Assembly (NCBI GenBank): GCA_950106755.1
Contig: OX467086.1
Span: 29,592,001 to 29,656,000 of the forward strand
Direction: 5' to 3'
Length of the DNA stretch: 64,000 bases
Origin: Climacium dendroides
Lineage: Eukaryota; Streptophyta; Bryopsida; Hypnales; Climaciaceae
Position 1 is the stretch's first letter; every line of letters begins with the position of its first letter. This document shows positions 1 to 12,280 of the stretch, piece by piece. Both the position numbers and the translations under genes were made by a program. The notes under the pieces are model-generated. The model did not search any database and was not told the DNA's origin. It saw only the letters and a list, made by a program, of their open reading frames with translations.

Positions 1-2664
1 CCAAAGTTTTATGTGTCCAAATTTTGTAAAACAAATGTATATGTATTGTAACTATATTTTAATATTGACCTTCATACTAAAACCAATAATACACCTCTCA
101 AGTAAAATGGTATGATTAATTTATCCAAATATAGTTACAACATATAGACATCTACTTTAGAATGATAGATGAGCCTACAGACAATCCAAATATGTGCGTG
201 CAATTGAATTTTGAAAATTTATCAGTGAGATTTCTTGATCAATTATCAGACAATATTATAAAATTTAATGTAAGAAATTAATCAAAAATAGAATTTTGGT
301 TTTTTGAAGTTGAAATTTGATATGTATGATCAAGACTATATAAGAATGCAATGATGCAAGAATTGCAAAAGATTGTGTTTGAAATTGGGCAATTTTTGTG
401 AGACACAAAAGGATGTGTGAATCTTTTTGTCCAAGCATTGTACAATACAATACTAATATTTCTAATGCACACTTTTGTGTAAATAATGTTGTTTGGTTAA
501 GTCTATGTGAATATACCATAAATAATTTTTGTAAGCCCTTGAAGTTGTTGTGTAGGTAGTTATAGTCAAACTTCTTTATATATATTATAAGTAAAGAATA
601 GAGGATTTTTTTAACACATACAACATTATAACATGTATATTTAACTTATCAACTTTAGGGCTATTAACAACAATATGTATTTTAATTGATCAACTTGGGA
701 ACTATTCTAATACATAGTGAGGTTTATTTACAAAGGATGTTATGAAGAATAGGTCGTATTTAACATCTATTATTTTTCTTTGAAGATCTAAAAGGGAGGC
801 AAAATTCTATGACATATACGAGATTTTAATTAATGCTTATTGAGGTAACAAATATAGAGGTTTGAGCGTAGATGTATATGAATTTTGACTAAGTCACAAT
901 TACTGCATTGGATCATTGTATTTGTATGAAAGATATATTAGCCACCAAGCTCCCCATATTTAAGCCCCATATAAAATCTATGAAAAATAATAAAAGAACA
1001 TATTCAAAAGCAATAGCATTTGAAAAAATGTTGCTTTTAAGTGTTATTACCTCATAAGCTTTTGTCAATGCAAAGTTTCCTAAACTTTAACCAAGAGCCT
1101 AAAAACACTATGAATAGGTGTAATAAGTTTAAATTCATTATTTTGAATAGGACCCATATTGAATTGTGTTTTTTTATTAGCTCAAACTTCATATCCTTTC
1201 ATTATTATGCAAAAAAGAAGAACACAACAAAAGCTATAGAACTAATATAAGTCCCAAGGAAGTATAGGAAGATTGGATGAAAGTGAAAGGGCCAATTCCC
1301 ACAAGATAAGTGAATGCCATTAGAACAAAAGACATTGGCTTGACACCCTAAACTAAAGATAATTTCTCACTAATCTAAACTTTATGTTTGTCTCTAGGCT
1401 TATCAAAAGAACTTAAAAGAAGAAAGACTTTCCTAGCCATATCTGTTTGGATGGGATGCTGCTAAGCTAAGTAACAAATCCAAACATAATGTTGATGTAA
1501 GTTGAATTTTATTACTTCTTATTACAACTTGGTCTTGGCAACTATTGTATATGTCCCCTATTTATATGTAGGTACCATTTTAGCTGAGAAATATTGGATT
1601 AATATATTTTGGATTTTTTTGAAAAGGAATCATTTTTAGTACACTTACCTTATCTCAAGGTAACAATTGTGCTAATAATACTAACTCCAACATTTTTTTA
1701 GAAGTTGGCCCAAATGAAGAGTCTATTTATCCAAGGACCTATAAAATACCTAAGAAACAAATTGAAATGACTATAAGACTACATACTTTTTGTTGTAGGT
1801 ATGGCTTGTAGGAACTATATCTTCACTTATTATGACAATTGTGGTGATGGTTGCAAAGAAATACTTAGACATGAATTTGCAACTATTTGGTATAGGAATT
1901 TTTTTCTCTCTCTAATAGCCTTCTTTACCCCTTTAGGACACTTGAGTTTTATTCTCTTCTCCACTCTTTGTCTTAGACAATCCAATTGAGTCAAATTCCT
2001 TTTTTTATTTTCTTAGAGCATCTTCTATAGTCGTCCTTCGAATAGTTGCTTGGAGCACAAGTTTGAAGGCATGATAGATTTTGGATTTTTGGCAAGAACT
2101 GAGATCCTTGGTCCCTCCCTAACAAGTGTGCCACTATTGCACTCCTGTTGAATTCTAATGATTGTTGCTCTGTGTGGGCTCTCTTTGGTGAGCCCTTCAA
2201 AGAAAAAGACAAGACAAATATTGTCATAATTACACATTGACTCTTTTATAGTGAAAATTCATCCTTCTACCTTCATTTGTCTCCCTTTTGTGAATTAAGG
2301 TGTCTTAGCCTTGAACTACAAATGTCCACTTTTTCTTTTTTTCTTTTCATCATCATCACCGGTGTGCCCTGTGTTGTTGTCACAGTCAAAAGAAAAGTAA
2401 AATTAACTTTCTAATTTTCTTACTCATAAAAACTTCGAAATTCAATATCTTTTTTTGATATAGATCCAAACACCAAGAAACAAACCCCATGCACCTCTCT
2501 TCACCGAAGACTTTTCAATAGTACTAAGAACGCAACCCAAGACACATGCTCTAGGGTATTTCAACGTAACAAACAAAACAAAACAAACAACCTAACTTCA
2601 TGGTTGAAGTTTTCCACTTTCAAATTGGGAGCCACTCAAAGTTTTTCCCCATGATTTGTACATA
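1..2664. other. AT-rich intergenic DNA, no gene seen
   Basis: All six frames are broken by frequent stops, and the short open stretches have no recognisable motif. No terminal inverted repeat or tandem array was found here. The base composition matches the rest of the intergenic DNA in this window. Confidence 0.6.
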
Positions 2665-3046
2665 AGGTAGAACTACCCGATACCACCTTTTGCCCAATTC
2701 CACCACCTACAAGTTCCTCCCATTTCCGTCACTAGCCCCACTTATTACCACAATCTTACTAATCCATGATCATGGTGGCAATGCACTGGGGAGCGGGACA
2801 CATCAGCCCACGCTTCAACAAGGGTCTGATCATGCTTTGACAAGAGTCTCCTCACAGTTTTACATTTCAGCTTTGAAAAATCACCAAAAATTCAATTCTT
2901 GTCCAAATGTCTCCATTCTTTTTGCAATTGACTTCTCTCAAACAATTCAATCTCTGAAAAATATGAAAGATGATCAGTAGGTTCTCCAGAGTACAGTACC
3001 TAGATTGCAAATCTGGATGGTAATGGACTAATGGGTAGTTCTCCCT
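2665..3046 (+). mobile_element. Family A TIR element, copy 1 (non-autonomous)
   Basis: The left end reads AGGTAGAACTACCCGATACC and the right end is its near inverse complement (GGGTAGTTCTCCC). The left flank is TA; the right end has drifted. The interior matches the copies at 8486-8897 (same orientation), 19352-19718 and 30315-30703 (opposite orientation). It shares blocks such as GCACTGGGGAGCGG and CTCCTCACAGTTTTACATTT. It carries about two partial units of the 22-bp internal repeat that is expanded in copy 2. There is no coding capacity. The TA flanks suggest a Tc1/mariner-type (Stowaway-like) MITE, which is an inference. Confidence 0.75.
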
Positions 3047-3820
3047 TCGTCCGTCTGCCCAGCGATGCTCCACAGTACGTTTCTATCCCACTGCTGTGGT
3101 CAACTTTCCCTGGATACTTTTCCCTCCGTGGAGGTGCACCTTCCCGGTGACCTTCCCCCACCCCGAACACTGTTGCGCACGAGGGAAACATCGCCCGAAG
3201 CTTTTTCTTATTCCCCAAGTCCCCATTCGAATAAAAATTTGTTGTTTTTGCGTTTTCAAAGTGGTTGATGAGCGAGTGAGTGATTGATTCCGTGAAAGTG
3301 AGCCAAAGTCGCCGCAATGGGACGCGTGGAGGCGGAAGCTGCGAATCTCCACCTCGGAGATCCTGAAGTCCTGATATTTTTTCTTCAAATTAGCTTCTCC
3401 CGAGACAGACGGGGAAATCGATCATTCTCGGCTCGGCTTCAGTTGGCTGTTGGCTCAGCTCGGCTTTATCATAACTTCACTTACTATTACTTGACTTGGG
3501 TGACGAGCAAGGTGCAGAATGTGTCCACTTGAAAGAAAAAAGAAAGAAGAAAGGCTTGAAGTCAATTGCGCACTGTAGCGCACAGTGAGCTGCAGTTACT
3601 TTGCAGGTCCCAGAAATTCGGTATTTTTACGGTTCTCGAATCACAGGATAGTTGCCGACGTGGCCAGCTTCGTTTACGATGCTTTACGGAGTACGGAGTA
3701 ACTTTTTTTATTTCAGGACCAGTGTTGTATTTATTTATGGTCATGGAGACTCTGGACACTGCCAACTTGAGGAGACAGACGCAGTAACTATCCCAAAGCC
3801 CAAGCCAGAGCCTCCATGAA
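3047..3820. other. GC-rich island, possible exon or promoter fragment
   Basis: GC content rises sharply from about 3050 to 3780. A plus-strand reading frame opens at the ATG at 3317 (MGRVEAEAANLHLGDPEVLI...) and runs 71 codons to 3532. A second open stretch follows at 3566-3787. The first 20-odd residues look protein-like, but no family is recognised. A possible splice donor (AAG|GTGCAG) lies near 3510. This could be a first exon and 5' region of a gene that continues outside what can be read, or a captured fragment inside a repeat. Confidence 0.25.
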
Positions 3821-4275
3821 TGCAGCAGGACAGGGATGCAGGACGCTAAATCGGTCCCAGACCAGCAGGGTGAAAACGCAGATTTCTCCGGGGTAAAAAG
3901 CGGAATCTTGTCCCCACCAAAGGTAAATTAAAAAAAAACAAAAAACACCCAATCCCGTCCGTGTACCTCATTCTGTCATGATGTACGGACAGAGTACATT
4001 CTTACTACGAAAATGTTCACCCTTGGTACATCATGACGGAATTGGGTGCAAGGATGGGATTGGGTGTTTTTACCTTATTTTGTGCCGCATCCAGGGTACG
4101 TTCTTGACCCTTGTTCCATATTTGGGGTCTCAGATTCCAAACGTGAATTCAAAATTTGCAACTTTTTTCATGTGTGAAAAATATAAAAAATTCCTGCTTT
4201 TTTTCCCAGGTAAAATTCCTGTCTTTTCACCCTACTTCTCCCACTTTTTTCTCTTCTTTCTTTTTTTTTTTTTTT
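3821..4275. repeat. Family F repeat with internal inverted repeat
   Basis: The block at 3830-3930 (GACGCTAAATCGGTCCC, TTTCTCCGGGGTAAA) resembles the reverse of 9830-10080. The block at 4110-4260 (gaattcaaaatttgcaac, catgtgtgaaaaa) resembles 9700-9970 and 18130-18230. AACACCCAATCCC at about 3944 is inverted at about 4050 (GGGATTGGGTGTT), with a second inverted pair around the catgatgtac and gtacatcatg motifs. It ends in a T run near 4258-4275. It is probably a non-autonomous element family; termini are not resolved. Confidence 0.45.
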
Positions 4276-4298
4276 AAAAATTTTTAATTTTTAATTTT

Positions 4299-4650
4299 TT
4301 GACACAAATGAAACGAAATTCCATTGCAGAGAGAGAAAAAATACCTACCAAGTGGCCTGGCAGGGATGCTCGTCCCACGAAATGGGGTCCTGCCTCAAGT
4401 TGCCTGAGGTGGGGTGCTGGATTTGGTAAAAGGGCTTCTTATGCTTCCAAACGGAAAGCAACGGGGTTTGAGTGTCACAACATTATTATTTGGCCCCAGA
4501 AGGTGGGACGTGCTCTCCGCTCATGGAGACAACAGTCCAGCAATGAAGGTAACTGAATTTACACCCCACTTGGAAAGCTCATGTGACCAACAATAAGAGG
4601 GAACTTCACCCCGGTTTGGAAAAGGCCGGGTGGCAGAAGGAAGAAAGGTT
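4299..4650 (+). other. Moderately GC-rich stretch with an unidentified 85-codon frame
   Basis: An open frame from 4299 to 4556 is rich in Lys, Arg, Trp and Ser and matches no family I recognise. It has no conserved motif and no clear splice context. It may be the decayed interior of a repeat. I would not call it a gene. Confidence 0.15.
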
Positions 4651-4697
4651 TAACTAAGAATACTACAAAAGAAACACAACACTAAATTCCATGAGAC

Positions 4698-4929
4698 TTT
4701 AACCCTGAAAAGACGGAACTGGTGACTGCGGAAATCATCCATTTTGATATTGTGAGAATCATTGGTCCAAAAATATCCAAAAGCACTAATTGGAAGTCAA
4801 AGTACTGTAGAAGATCTCTCCTTTTCACACAAAATTTAGAGGATGAATAGTTGCACTTTTGTCCCACATTTGGAGGATTCTTTGTCATTCATCGGACACC
4901 AAACGTTCGCCTCGACGTGTAAGGGTCAA
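4698..4929 (-). mobile_element. Family E TTAA-bounded MITE, copy 1
   Basis: Read on the minus strand, this matches 32216-32396 and 55616-55799: TTTGGTGTCCGATGAATGAC, GCAACTATTCATCCTCTAAA, TCTTCTACAGTACTTTGA and GATTTCCGCAGTCACCAG in the same order. The plus-strand left edge is TTTAACCCTG. The right edge is AAGGGTCAAC, a drifted version of the inverted terminus. It is non-coding. Confidence 0.65.
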
Positions 4930-5396
4930 CTCCTAGATGCCCTAATAGACCAAAAGTGCCCTCATATAGTTTGGAAGTCCAATTCAAAGAGCTCCAATGT
5001 CCGAATTCAATAAAACTTGTTAGGAAATTTGTATTTTCACTTTCTGGTTTTGTGGTAAAAGTTTTAGATCAATTCAAGATACAATAATTTTTTTGAAAGA
5101 CATTCGAAGTTCACGGGTTCAATTTGAGTTAATCAAATTGCATTTTGATGGCTGCTACTTCAAGGGCTTGTATCTCCTTCACCCAATGTTTGTTTTCAAT
5201 AAAATTTGTTGAGTTATGTTTCCCTAGTAGAAGTCTAGTTATTATGGCAAATTTTACATGTCAAACCAAGGTGTGTTGAATGTTTGGGAGTAATTCAAAG
5301 TTCAAAATTCGGACATTTTTGGATTATATTGAACTTCAATGGTTTGTTTTTCCTTCATTCATGTCCATTTTCAATAAAAAAAATTTGAAAAATTTG
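4930..5396. other. AT-rich intergenic DNA, no gene seen
   Basis: There is no sustained reading frame and no terminal repeat. It leads directly into the 60-bp tandem array. Confidence 0.5.
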
Positions 5397-5562
5397 TGCA
5401 TACTAGTCTAGTTTGTATGGTTAAAATTTCATATCAATCCACAAAGGAAAAAGTGGCACATACTAGTCTAGTTTGTGTGGTTAAAATTTCATATCAATCC
5501 ACAAAGGAAAAAATGGCACATACTAGTCTAGTTTGTGTGGTTAAAATTTCATATCAATCCAA
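5397..5562. repeat. 60-bp tandem repeat, about 2.8 copies
   Basis: The unit beginning TACTAGTCTAGTTTGTGTGG recurs at 5401, 5461 and 5521, a period of exactly 60 bp. The copies differ by only one or two substitutions until the third breaks off after ATATCAATCC. The near-identity suggests a recent local duplication. Confidence 0.95.
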
Positions 5563-8121
5563 GAACTTATGAGTGATTGAGATACATTTTAGTAGAAGGT
5601 TGTTCAACCTAAGATGTATTCTAGGGTAACTTTTTGCTATTTTTTGACATTTCAAAGCCCTTTTGTAGACATAATGAATTATGTGAATGACATTTTCTTT
5701 CATCAACATGTTTATATATTGATTTTGAATTACTTTATAGTTGAATTTTTTTCATTTTACTACATGTCTAGAAATCAAATTTCACCTCCAAATGTGTCAC
5801 TAGGAAAATTTCAGCATTCTTTTTCACCACTAAAACATTACAATCTTGCAATCTATGTGGCCAAATGACTCCAAACAGGGCTTTTTTCTGGCAAAATTTC
5901 GCTAGATTGTCAAAAATGTAACCTTCTGTGGCTTCATCCCTCCAAAAACTGGCCTATGTAGTGAGGACAATAGGGGGACACTGGTCCTGACTCCAAGTTT
6001 GATTCACGTCATCTACAACACATACACTACAAGATTGTATGATTGAGATTTCTATAACTCAGTGACATTTAGACCTACAACACTTCAAAAACAATGACGC
6101 TTTTAAATCCAAAAAACCCTTAGACATTTAGGAGTTAATCTCTTTAAGCCTTGTGTGCTTAGAAATCAAATTTGCATAACTTAAAATTATAAAGGAATTG
6201 GATTACAATGATTGAAGCTGGATTAGCACTCTTTGTACACACATTATGAGAAATTAAGATTATGATATAGATTTGCAAAACTATTACAATATACGATTGC
6301 ACAAAGGCACTTGCCTTGTGTACATACGTTGTCATGAGAAATAAATCAACCAACAATATAAAAGAAGTGTATTTATGATAAAGAAATTATCCAACAATAA
6401 AAAAAAAAGAATGCACATGAAAAAAAATTGTATGACTTTTAGGGGATGAGTGAGACAAAAGATTATCTCAAGAGAAAGAGGAATGTTAAAAGTCTATAAC
6501 TATACAAATTTCATTACAAACTTACCATTGTTATTTTTCAAAAAGGTATCCATGAAGCTAGTATAAATTTGTATATCTTCCGTTTACTCTACCTTGATCT
6601 TCACCCTAAACTATCTATAATAGGTTGTTAGTTGTATAATTTTTTGCAAATCAAGACTTGTCTTAAATAAACATTACTTCAAAAAAATCATTATAAATTG
6701 TGTAGGACAATTGAGCACCTATATAATATGTCATTTTTGAGGAGTCAACTAAAATCATAGCCTATGCATGCCTATTATTTGCTTAATCATAGCTCTTCAA
6801 ATAATTATGTTTTTCATATTTGATATATGATTGATACAAACAAATTTGTTTTTTAGATGTAATGTCTAATAATAATAATAATTGGCATTGTACATTCACC
6901 GTTAGGGCATGTGTACTTCCATTCATTTAAATAACTAAACATATTTCTTATGCAAACAATAGTACATGTATTTCAAACAAATGGTCACATGAATTTGGCA
7001 ACTTTTCCTTACAATATCTTGAACACTAGAGCTAAAATCCAAATGGGGGGATGAATACATTGCCCAAAATGAAGATTGGACAATGATGCTTAAAGAATCA
7101 TTGTTAGTATAGAAATGGACAATATTTCAAGTTCTATCATGATTTCTTTAAGTTCGCATGATATACTCATATACCTTGTAATTCTTGAGATTATGTTAAC
7201 CCTTGGACATTTTGGAAGTCAAAACTTGAACTTTCACATAGTTTTTAATTTATTTAAAAAAAAATTTAACTAAAAAAATGTAGATCAAATAATCTACTTC
7301 TCACTCCATTTGAATTTTTTCAAAATTTTTAAAACTATAATTCTTGAAAGCTCAAATTACACCATTTTTGAATTTTTTCTCTCAAATTTCCCTCGATGTA
7401 ATCTCAAGGAATATATAAATCACACCATGATGTTTGTCACTATTATTTCTATTTTTATAAAAATAATACTATTTTAATCATTTTTGTGATTATTATTATT
7501 TTTATACAAAAAAATATTTTTTAAATCATCTAAAATTCAATTTGATGTTTTTAAGTATGAAAGAATGAGATTAAGTTTTAGACATATGTGAAAAATATCA
7601 AATTTTTGAAATCTATGTTTTAGTATAGAAATCTAATGAAGTTTGACCAAGCCTGGATATGAAATGTCCTTTAAGGATTAACGAGTGTGTTGATAGTGTG
7701 TAAAATTTTGAGAGTAATTGGACCAAACTATGAAGTCTATTTAGATTGCCCTTTTTTTTAAAATGTCCTTTTGATGTGTAATTTTTGAACTGCAACTCTT
7801 TGTGGTAAAAAAGTTTAGGCATCAAGCTAGTAGTAAAACACACTTTTTGTCAAAATGTTACAAGAATCCAACACTAATATTCCCACTAATATCCTATTGA
7901 GAAGGACTTGACCCAAAGTAAAAATGACCTAAAATTATACAATCAATAGCTACATTAATTAATTGAACAAAGTTGCACAAGATCCAACCATTCAACCATT
8001 GAAGTCGTATCCAATAATATGAAAAATAGAATCTCCTTGTGAAAAACAACAACCCTTGCTACTTACATGGCTTAGCATAAGATTCTACTTTCACATTATT
8101 ACCTTATTACCTTATTACTTA
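5563..8121. other. AT-rich intergenic DNA, no gene seen
   Basis: This holds low-complexity A/T stretches and short random frames. An 84-codon frame at 5614-5868 is dominated by Phe, Tyr, Ser and Asn codons, as expected for AT-rich noncoding DNA, and is not a credible gene. Confidence 0.5.
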
Positions 8122-8458
8122 AGGTGGGCCCTCTGAAATGTACCATTGACCCAAAATTGCCATCATCACCTTATGTACATCTCCCAAATCAATATGTATC
8201 CATGCCAAAGAAACGATTTGAGAACCTCTACCCAATAGAACCTTTGACCCTCCCTAACTTTTGCATACGGTATCCAAACGTTGTGTTCTTTGGTGCATCG
8301 GAACCGCAGTCCTTCCACTTGCCAACAAGAGAAACATGAACATTTGACCAATCTAATAATAGTATCTGGGCACGGTATCCAAAAGTAGCGGTTCGTCCCA
8401 ATCCAAAACGAGACGAAGGCAAGGCAGGCATACGGTATCCAAACGTTGTGTTCTACCT
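8122..8458 (-). mobile_element. Family G TIR element, copy 1
   Basis: The plus-strand reading begins TA|AGGTGGGCCC and ends TTCTACCT|TA, so TA flanks both ends. The interior aligns in reverse with the cleaner copy at 30015-30286 (CTTTTGCATACGGTATCC and CACTTGCCAACAAGA in the same order). A segment beginning GCATACGGTATCCAAACGTT occurs twice, at about 8262 and 8427. The right part therefore carries an internal duplication or a composite insertion. Confidence 0.6.
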
Positions 8459-8485
8459 TAATTAATTAAGACTGATTATTAATTA

Positions 8486-8897
8486 AGGTAGAACTGTTCA
8501 ATACCACCAATTATCCAATTCTACCACCTATAGGTTCCTCCCATTTCCGTCACTTGACATATCTATTACCGCAATCTTATTAATTCTTCATCACAATGCC
8601 AATGCACTGGGGAGCGGACACATCAGCCCATGCTTCAACAATGGTCTGATCATGCTTCAGCAATGGTCTGATTATGCTTCAACAATGGTCTGATCATGCT
8701 TCAACAAGGGTCTCCTCACAGTTTTACATTTCCTCTTTGAAAAATCACAAAAAATTCAATTCTTGTCCGAATGTCTCCATTCTTTTTGCAATTGACTTTT
8801 CTCAAACAATTCAATCTCTGAGAAATACGAGAGATCATAAATAGATTCTGCAAAGTACCTACATTGTAAATCTGTATGGTAATGGGTAGTTCTACCG
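8486..8897 (+). mobile_element. Family A TIR element, copy 2, with expanded 22-bp minisatellite
   Basis: It starts AGGTAGAACTGTTCAATACC after TA and ends GGTAATGGGTAGTTCTACCG before TA. The unit ATGGTCTGATCATGCTTCAA recurs at 8641, 8663 and 8685 with a 22-bp period, plus a partial fourth unit. The rest aligns with copy 1 at 2665-3046. It is non-coding. Confidence 0.8.
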
Positions 8898-9380
8898 TAT
8901 CACTAACTTATCATTAGCGTGTTTGGGTGAGTGTTCCTGCCCTGCCCTGACTGACTGACGCCAAGCAGTTTTGGAGCAGCCAAAAGTGCTCCGTTGTCAG
9001 GCATGGGCACATGTCCAGCACAAGCCTGGAATGGCCCCCTTGGGAGCTCTTTTAGTGAAGCAAATGAAGCAAGTGAAGCACCAATTTCAGCTGAAGTTTA
9101 GGAGCACAGAGTCGTCACCTGACGCCACATGACGTCACCTGAAATATTTCTGATACCTGGCTGCCTGGCTTCCCAAGTTGGCCAACTAAAACTTTATTGC
9201 CCAAGTGGGCCTCTTGCTCACACCACTGAACGCATTTATGAACAAGCAGCCCCTGTAACTTACAGGACGCCAGAGCGCAGCAGCCAAGCTCAGAATCTCA
9301 TAAACGGGCCGGGGTATCTTTAACTTTAACACTGATGAGTAAGCATAACTGACCCTCGCTCGTTCCCCCCCCCCAGTCAG
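8898..9380. other. GC-rich island, unidentified
   Basis: GC is clearly higher than in the flanks from about 8920 to 9330. It includes short repeats such as GAAGCAAATGAAGCAAGTGAAG and two CACCTGA(C/A) motifs. No open frame with recognisable content was found on either strand. It could be a captured gene fragment or part of a larger repeat. Confidence 0.3.
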
Positions 9381-9689
9381 GTATAATAATAAAAACTCCC
9401 TGTTTTCTGTCGATAAATTTATCTTGTCCACCGCCCCATTATGAAAAGTTTGGGGCCTGAAAAGGCTGGCAGTTTCTGATTTTCGGCATCCCGACAGTGC
9501 AAGTACAAAAAACACTTTAAAATAGTTTTTGAAAAAAATATATTTAAAAAATAGCCAAAATTATGTGGAGCTTATGTGGCACTAATAATGCCACGTCATA
9601 TTTGAAAAAAAATATTAAAAAAAAATATTCTATAATTATACCACAAGGGATGTAGACCTTGAAGCCTCTATAAGGCTTGAATTTTTTTT

Positions 9690-10090
9690 TGATGCCTAAC
9701 TATGTTGGGACCTTGGATTGCAAATATGATTTCAAAATTTTCAAATTTTGTCATGTGTGGAAAATAAAAGCTTCAGTGTTTTCCCTCGAGGACTAGCGAG
9801 GGGTTAGTTCAACCTGGCCTCATAAAGGGAGGATGCTAAATCCTCCATTGGAAGGGGGACCAACAAGGTGATTTTATCCTTAGGGAAAATGAAGGAATTT
9901 TTTTATTTTTTCACACATGATAAAATTTTCAAATTTTGAATTCATATTTGCAATCAGAGACCTCAAATTAGATGAGGGAGGTGAAGAACGTAGAATTAAC
10001 ACAATATAAAATAGGAGAGTTTTTTTTTACATTTACTCCGGAGAATACAAAATTTACCTTGCTCATCCCACTTTGAATGGAAGATTTAGC
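9690..10090. repeat. Family F repeat with long inverted arms
   Basis: TTGGGACCTTGGATTGCAAA...TTTTGTCATGTGTGGAAAATAA at 9704-9770 is repeated in inverse orientation at 9895-9970 (TTTTTCACACATGATAAAA...TTTGCAATCAGAGACCTC). The centre contains the AGGATGCTAAATCCTCC block. Related sequence occurs at 3821-4275 and about 18040-18230. This is consistent with a non-autonomous foldback or TIR element; exact ends are unclear. Confidence 0.5.
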
Positions 10091-10200
10091 ATCTTGTACC
10101 ATAGACCTTTTTTTTTTATAAATGACCAAGAGTTGTGTAGCCTTTCTTGAAATAGGGTTTTCAATTTTCTAGCTCCTTCATTATTTGGGGCTTGAATTCA

Positions 10201-10485
10201 AGGTGGCTACCAAATTTGGTACCCCCTAAACTGCCACCTTTTGCTTATGTGCCTAGATACTATTAAACGATTGGTCAAATTTTCAGATTTTCTTGTTGAA
10301 ACTTGAATGGAGTTTTCAATGCACCAAAGAATGTGACATTTTGATATTGTATGCAAAAGTTACAAAGGAACAAAGTTTGGTTCTAAAACAATTTCTTTCA
10401 CACATGTACATAATTGATTGGGGAGATGTACACATAGTAAAGATGACAATTTTGAATCGGTGGCACATTTTTTTGGGTGCTTACA
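10201..10485 (+). mobile_element. Family G TIR element, copy 2 (degenerate)
   Basis: It aligns in the same orientation as 30015-30286: CTGCCACCTTTTGCT, GATTGGTCAAATTTTCA, GCACCAAAGAATGTGAC, TATGCAAAAGTTAC, GGGGAGATGTACA and TGGCACATTTTTTTGGGTG. The termini are eroded compared with copy 3, so the ends are approximate. The 68-codon frame inside it is a by-product of the repeat. Confidence 0.6.
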
Positions 10486-11345
10486 TTAGAGTTAGTTGAA
10501 AAGGTCTTCCCAATTTGAACTAGGAGTGTCAAAAGAAGGTTTTATTAAGAATAGCACAAAATAAATACAACACCAAATTCCATCAAAACCCAATTTAAGG
10601 AGCTTTGTCTCATGTTTTCTCAAAACTCCAGTTCCTTGTCCTTCACTGTATGCACTTTATGATTAAACCTAATGTGTATGCAATTTTGAAGCATGATAAT
10701 TACATAGAAACAACTAGCATTAATAGGTTATTGTAGGATGCTAGATAAGGCAACAACTTTAAATTTTTTGTTGTAACATCAATAAATGGTAGTATTTTTC
10801 AAAGTAGTTCAAAGGCTACAATAATAGAAAGTGCAATTGGCTTCATTGCATTTGGGATTTTGTGGTGAAGGATGCATTTGGGAAAAAACATGAACCAAAC
10901 AATCCAAGAAAAGCATATTGCAAGAAGATTACACATTTACAATGCATGACCCCAAAGAAAATAAATAAATAAATGAAATCATCAATAGTTCTAAATATGA
11001 AAAAAATACTCCTACCTTGGATAGTATTGGACCTACAAAACACATTGTAATATGCAAGTACAAAACTCATGATTGTAGAATCGTTGCAAGTAGTAAAAAT
11101 TCAAAGTTATTAGTAGTTGGAAGAAAATATTGAACTTATTAAAATGTAAAACACACTCCAATTCTCAAGTAAGAAATTCATGTCTACAAAATTGTTGAAA
11201 AAAATGGAAATTCAAAGTGATTCAAAGTTAGAAGGAATTTAAGACAAAACAAAGTAGGTAGAGTTTGTAACCTTTTCAAAAACTACTACAAGTTCAAGTA
11301 TAGAAGAAAAAATGTTGAGTTAAAGAATGCATTCAACATCACATT
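10486..11345. other. AT-rich intergenic DNA, no gene seen
   Basis: There are only short random frames and no terminal repeats that I can pair. Confidence 0.45.
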
Positions 11346-12110
11346 GTTATCCCCTAATAGATCAAGGCCTTTTTTCCACTCCAAAACACTCAAAACTGTC
11401 ATTTCTATTGTAAAGAGTCAAAATTTTGAAAACTTTTTTTTGGCACATCTAATTATAGGATCTTCCACCTAATTAGTATGAAAATGTGTGGAATAAATTT
11501 CAGAAATTTTGATTGCATAGATTGCAAGATATTTGTGTTTAAAGTAAAAACATGATTGTTTTGCACATTGCTAAACTATATTATTTGACTTTGAACCTTC
11601 TTAACTTAAATTTTTTGCACTATAGAGTTTTGAAGTTTAAATCCTTATGGTGGGGAATTGAGTTGAGAGTCTTAAAAAAGTTTAAAAAAAAATAAATTTA
11701 TTCTCGAAAAATTATTAAGTAGAAGTAGGTACAAGATAGAAGGAAAATTTTAAATTATTAATATCTCTAAGATGGAATTAAAAGGTACTAGTTCCAATGG
11801 TACGATTGTTCTATCAAGCAAACTAAACCATGTGGATTTTTTTTAAATTGTAAAAATTGCATTCATAAATTAATCTTATGAGTTATTTTTTCAAGAAGAT
11901 GCTTAGATTGCCAAAAAACAAGATTATTCATAACATTCACATCACTTATTCAAATGAAATGAATAAAATCTTTCCATGTAGATGAAAAATATAATCTTCA
12001 AAAAAAAATTTAGAAATTAAAAAAATCAAAATTTTGCATCTTTTTTGTTGCCTAGTCTCCCTTATTTTGAGCTTATATGGACATAACTTTTGTTCCTATG
12101 CACCAATTGA

Positions 12111-12156
<46 letters not shown>

Positions 12157-12280
12157 GCAAAGATAATCATTTTTTTAATCTTCAAAATAAGTTTCAAAAA
12201 ATCATAATAAAAATTGAGACTATATGCACTTGCCCAAAATCCAATTTGTCCTCCAAAGGGACAATGGTCCTTTAGGTTAT
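11346..12280 (+). mobile_element. Family K TTAA-type element, copy 1
   Basis: The left end, TTATCCCCTAATAGATCAAGGCC, and the right end, GGGACAATGGTCCTTTAGGTTAT, are drifted versions of the terminal pair seen cleanly in the copy at 38150-38742. The interior matches the other K copies: AAAACACTCAAAACTGTCAT, CACATCTAATTATAGGATCTT, GATTGCAAGATATTTGTGTT, GGAATTGAGTTGAGA and GCACCAATTGAA. A (TA)n microsatellite at 12115-12155 has expanded inside it. There is no coding capacity. Confidence 0.75.
12115..12155. repeat. (TA)n microsatellite
   Basis: An uninterrupted TA run of about 20 units lies within the family K element. Confidence 0.97.
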
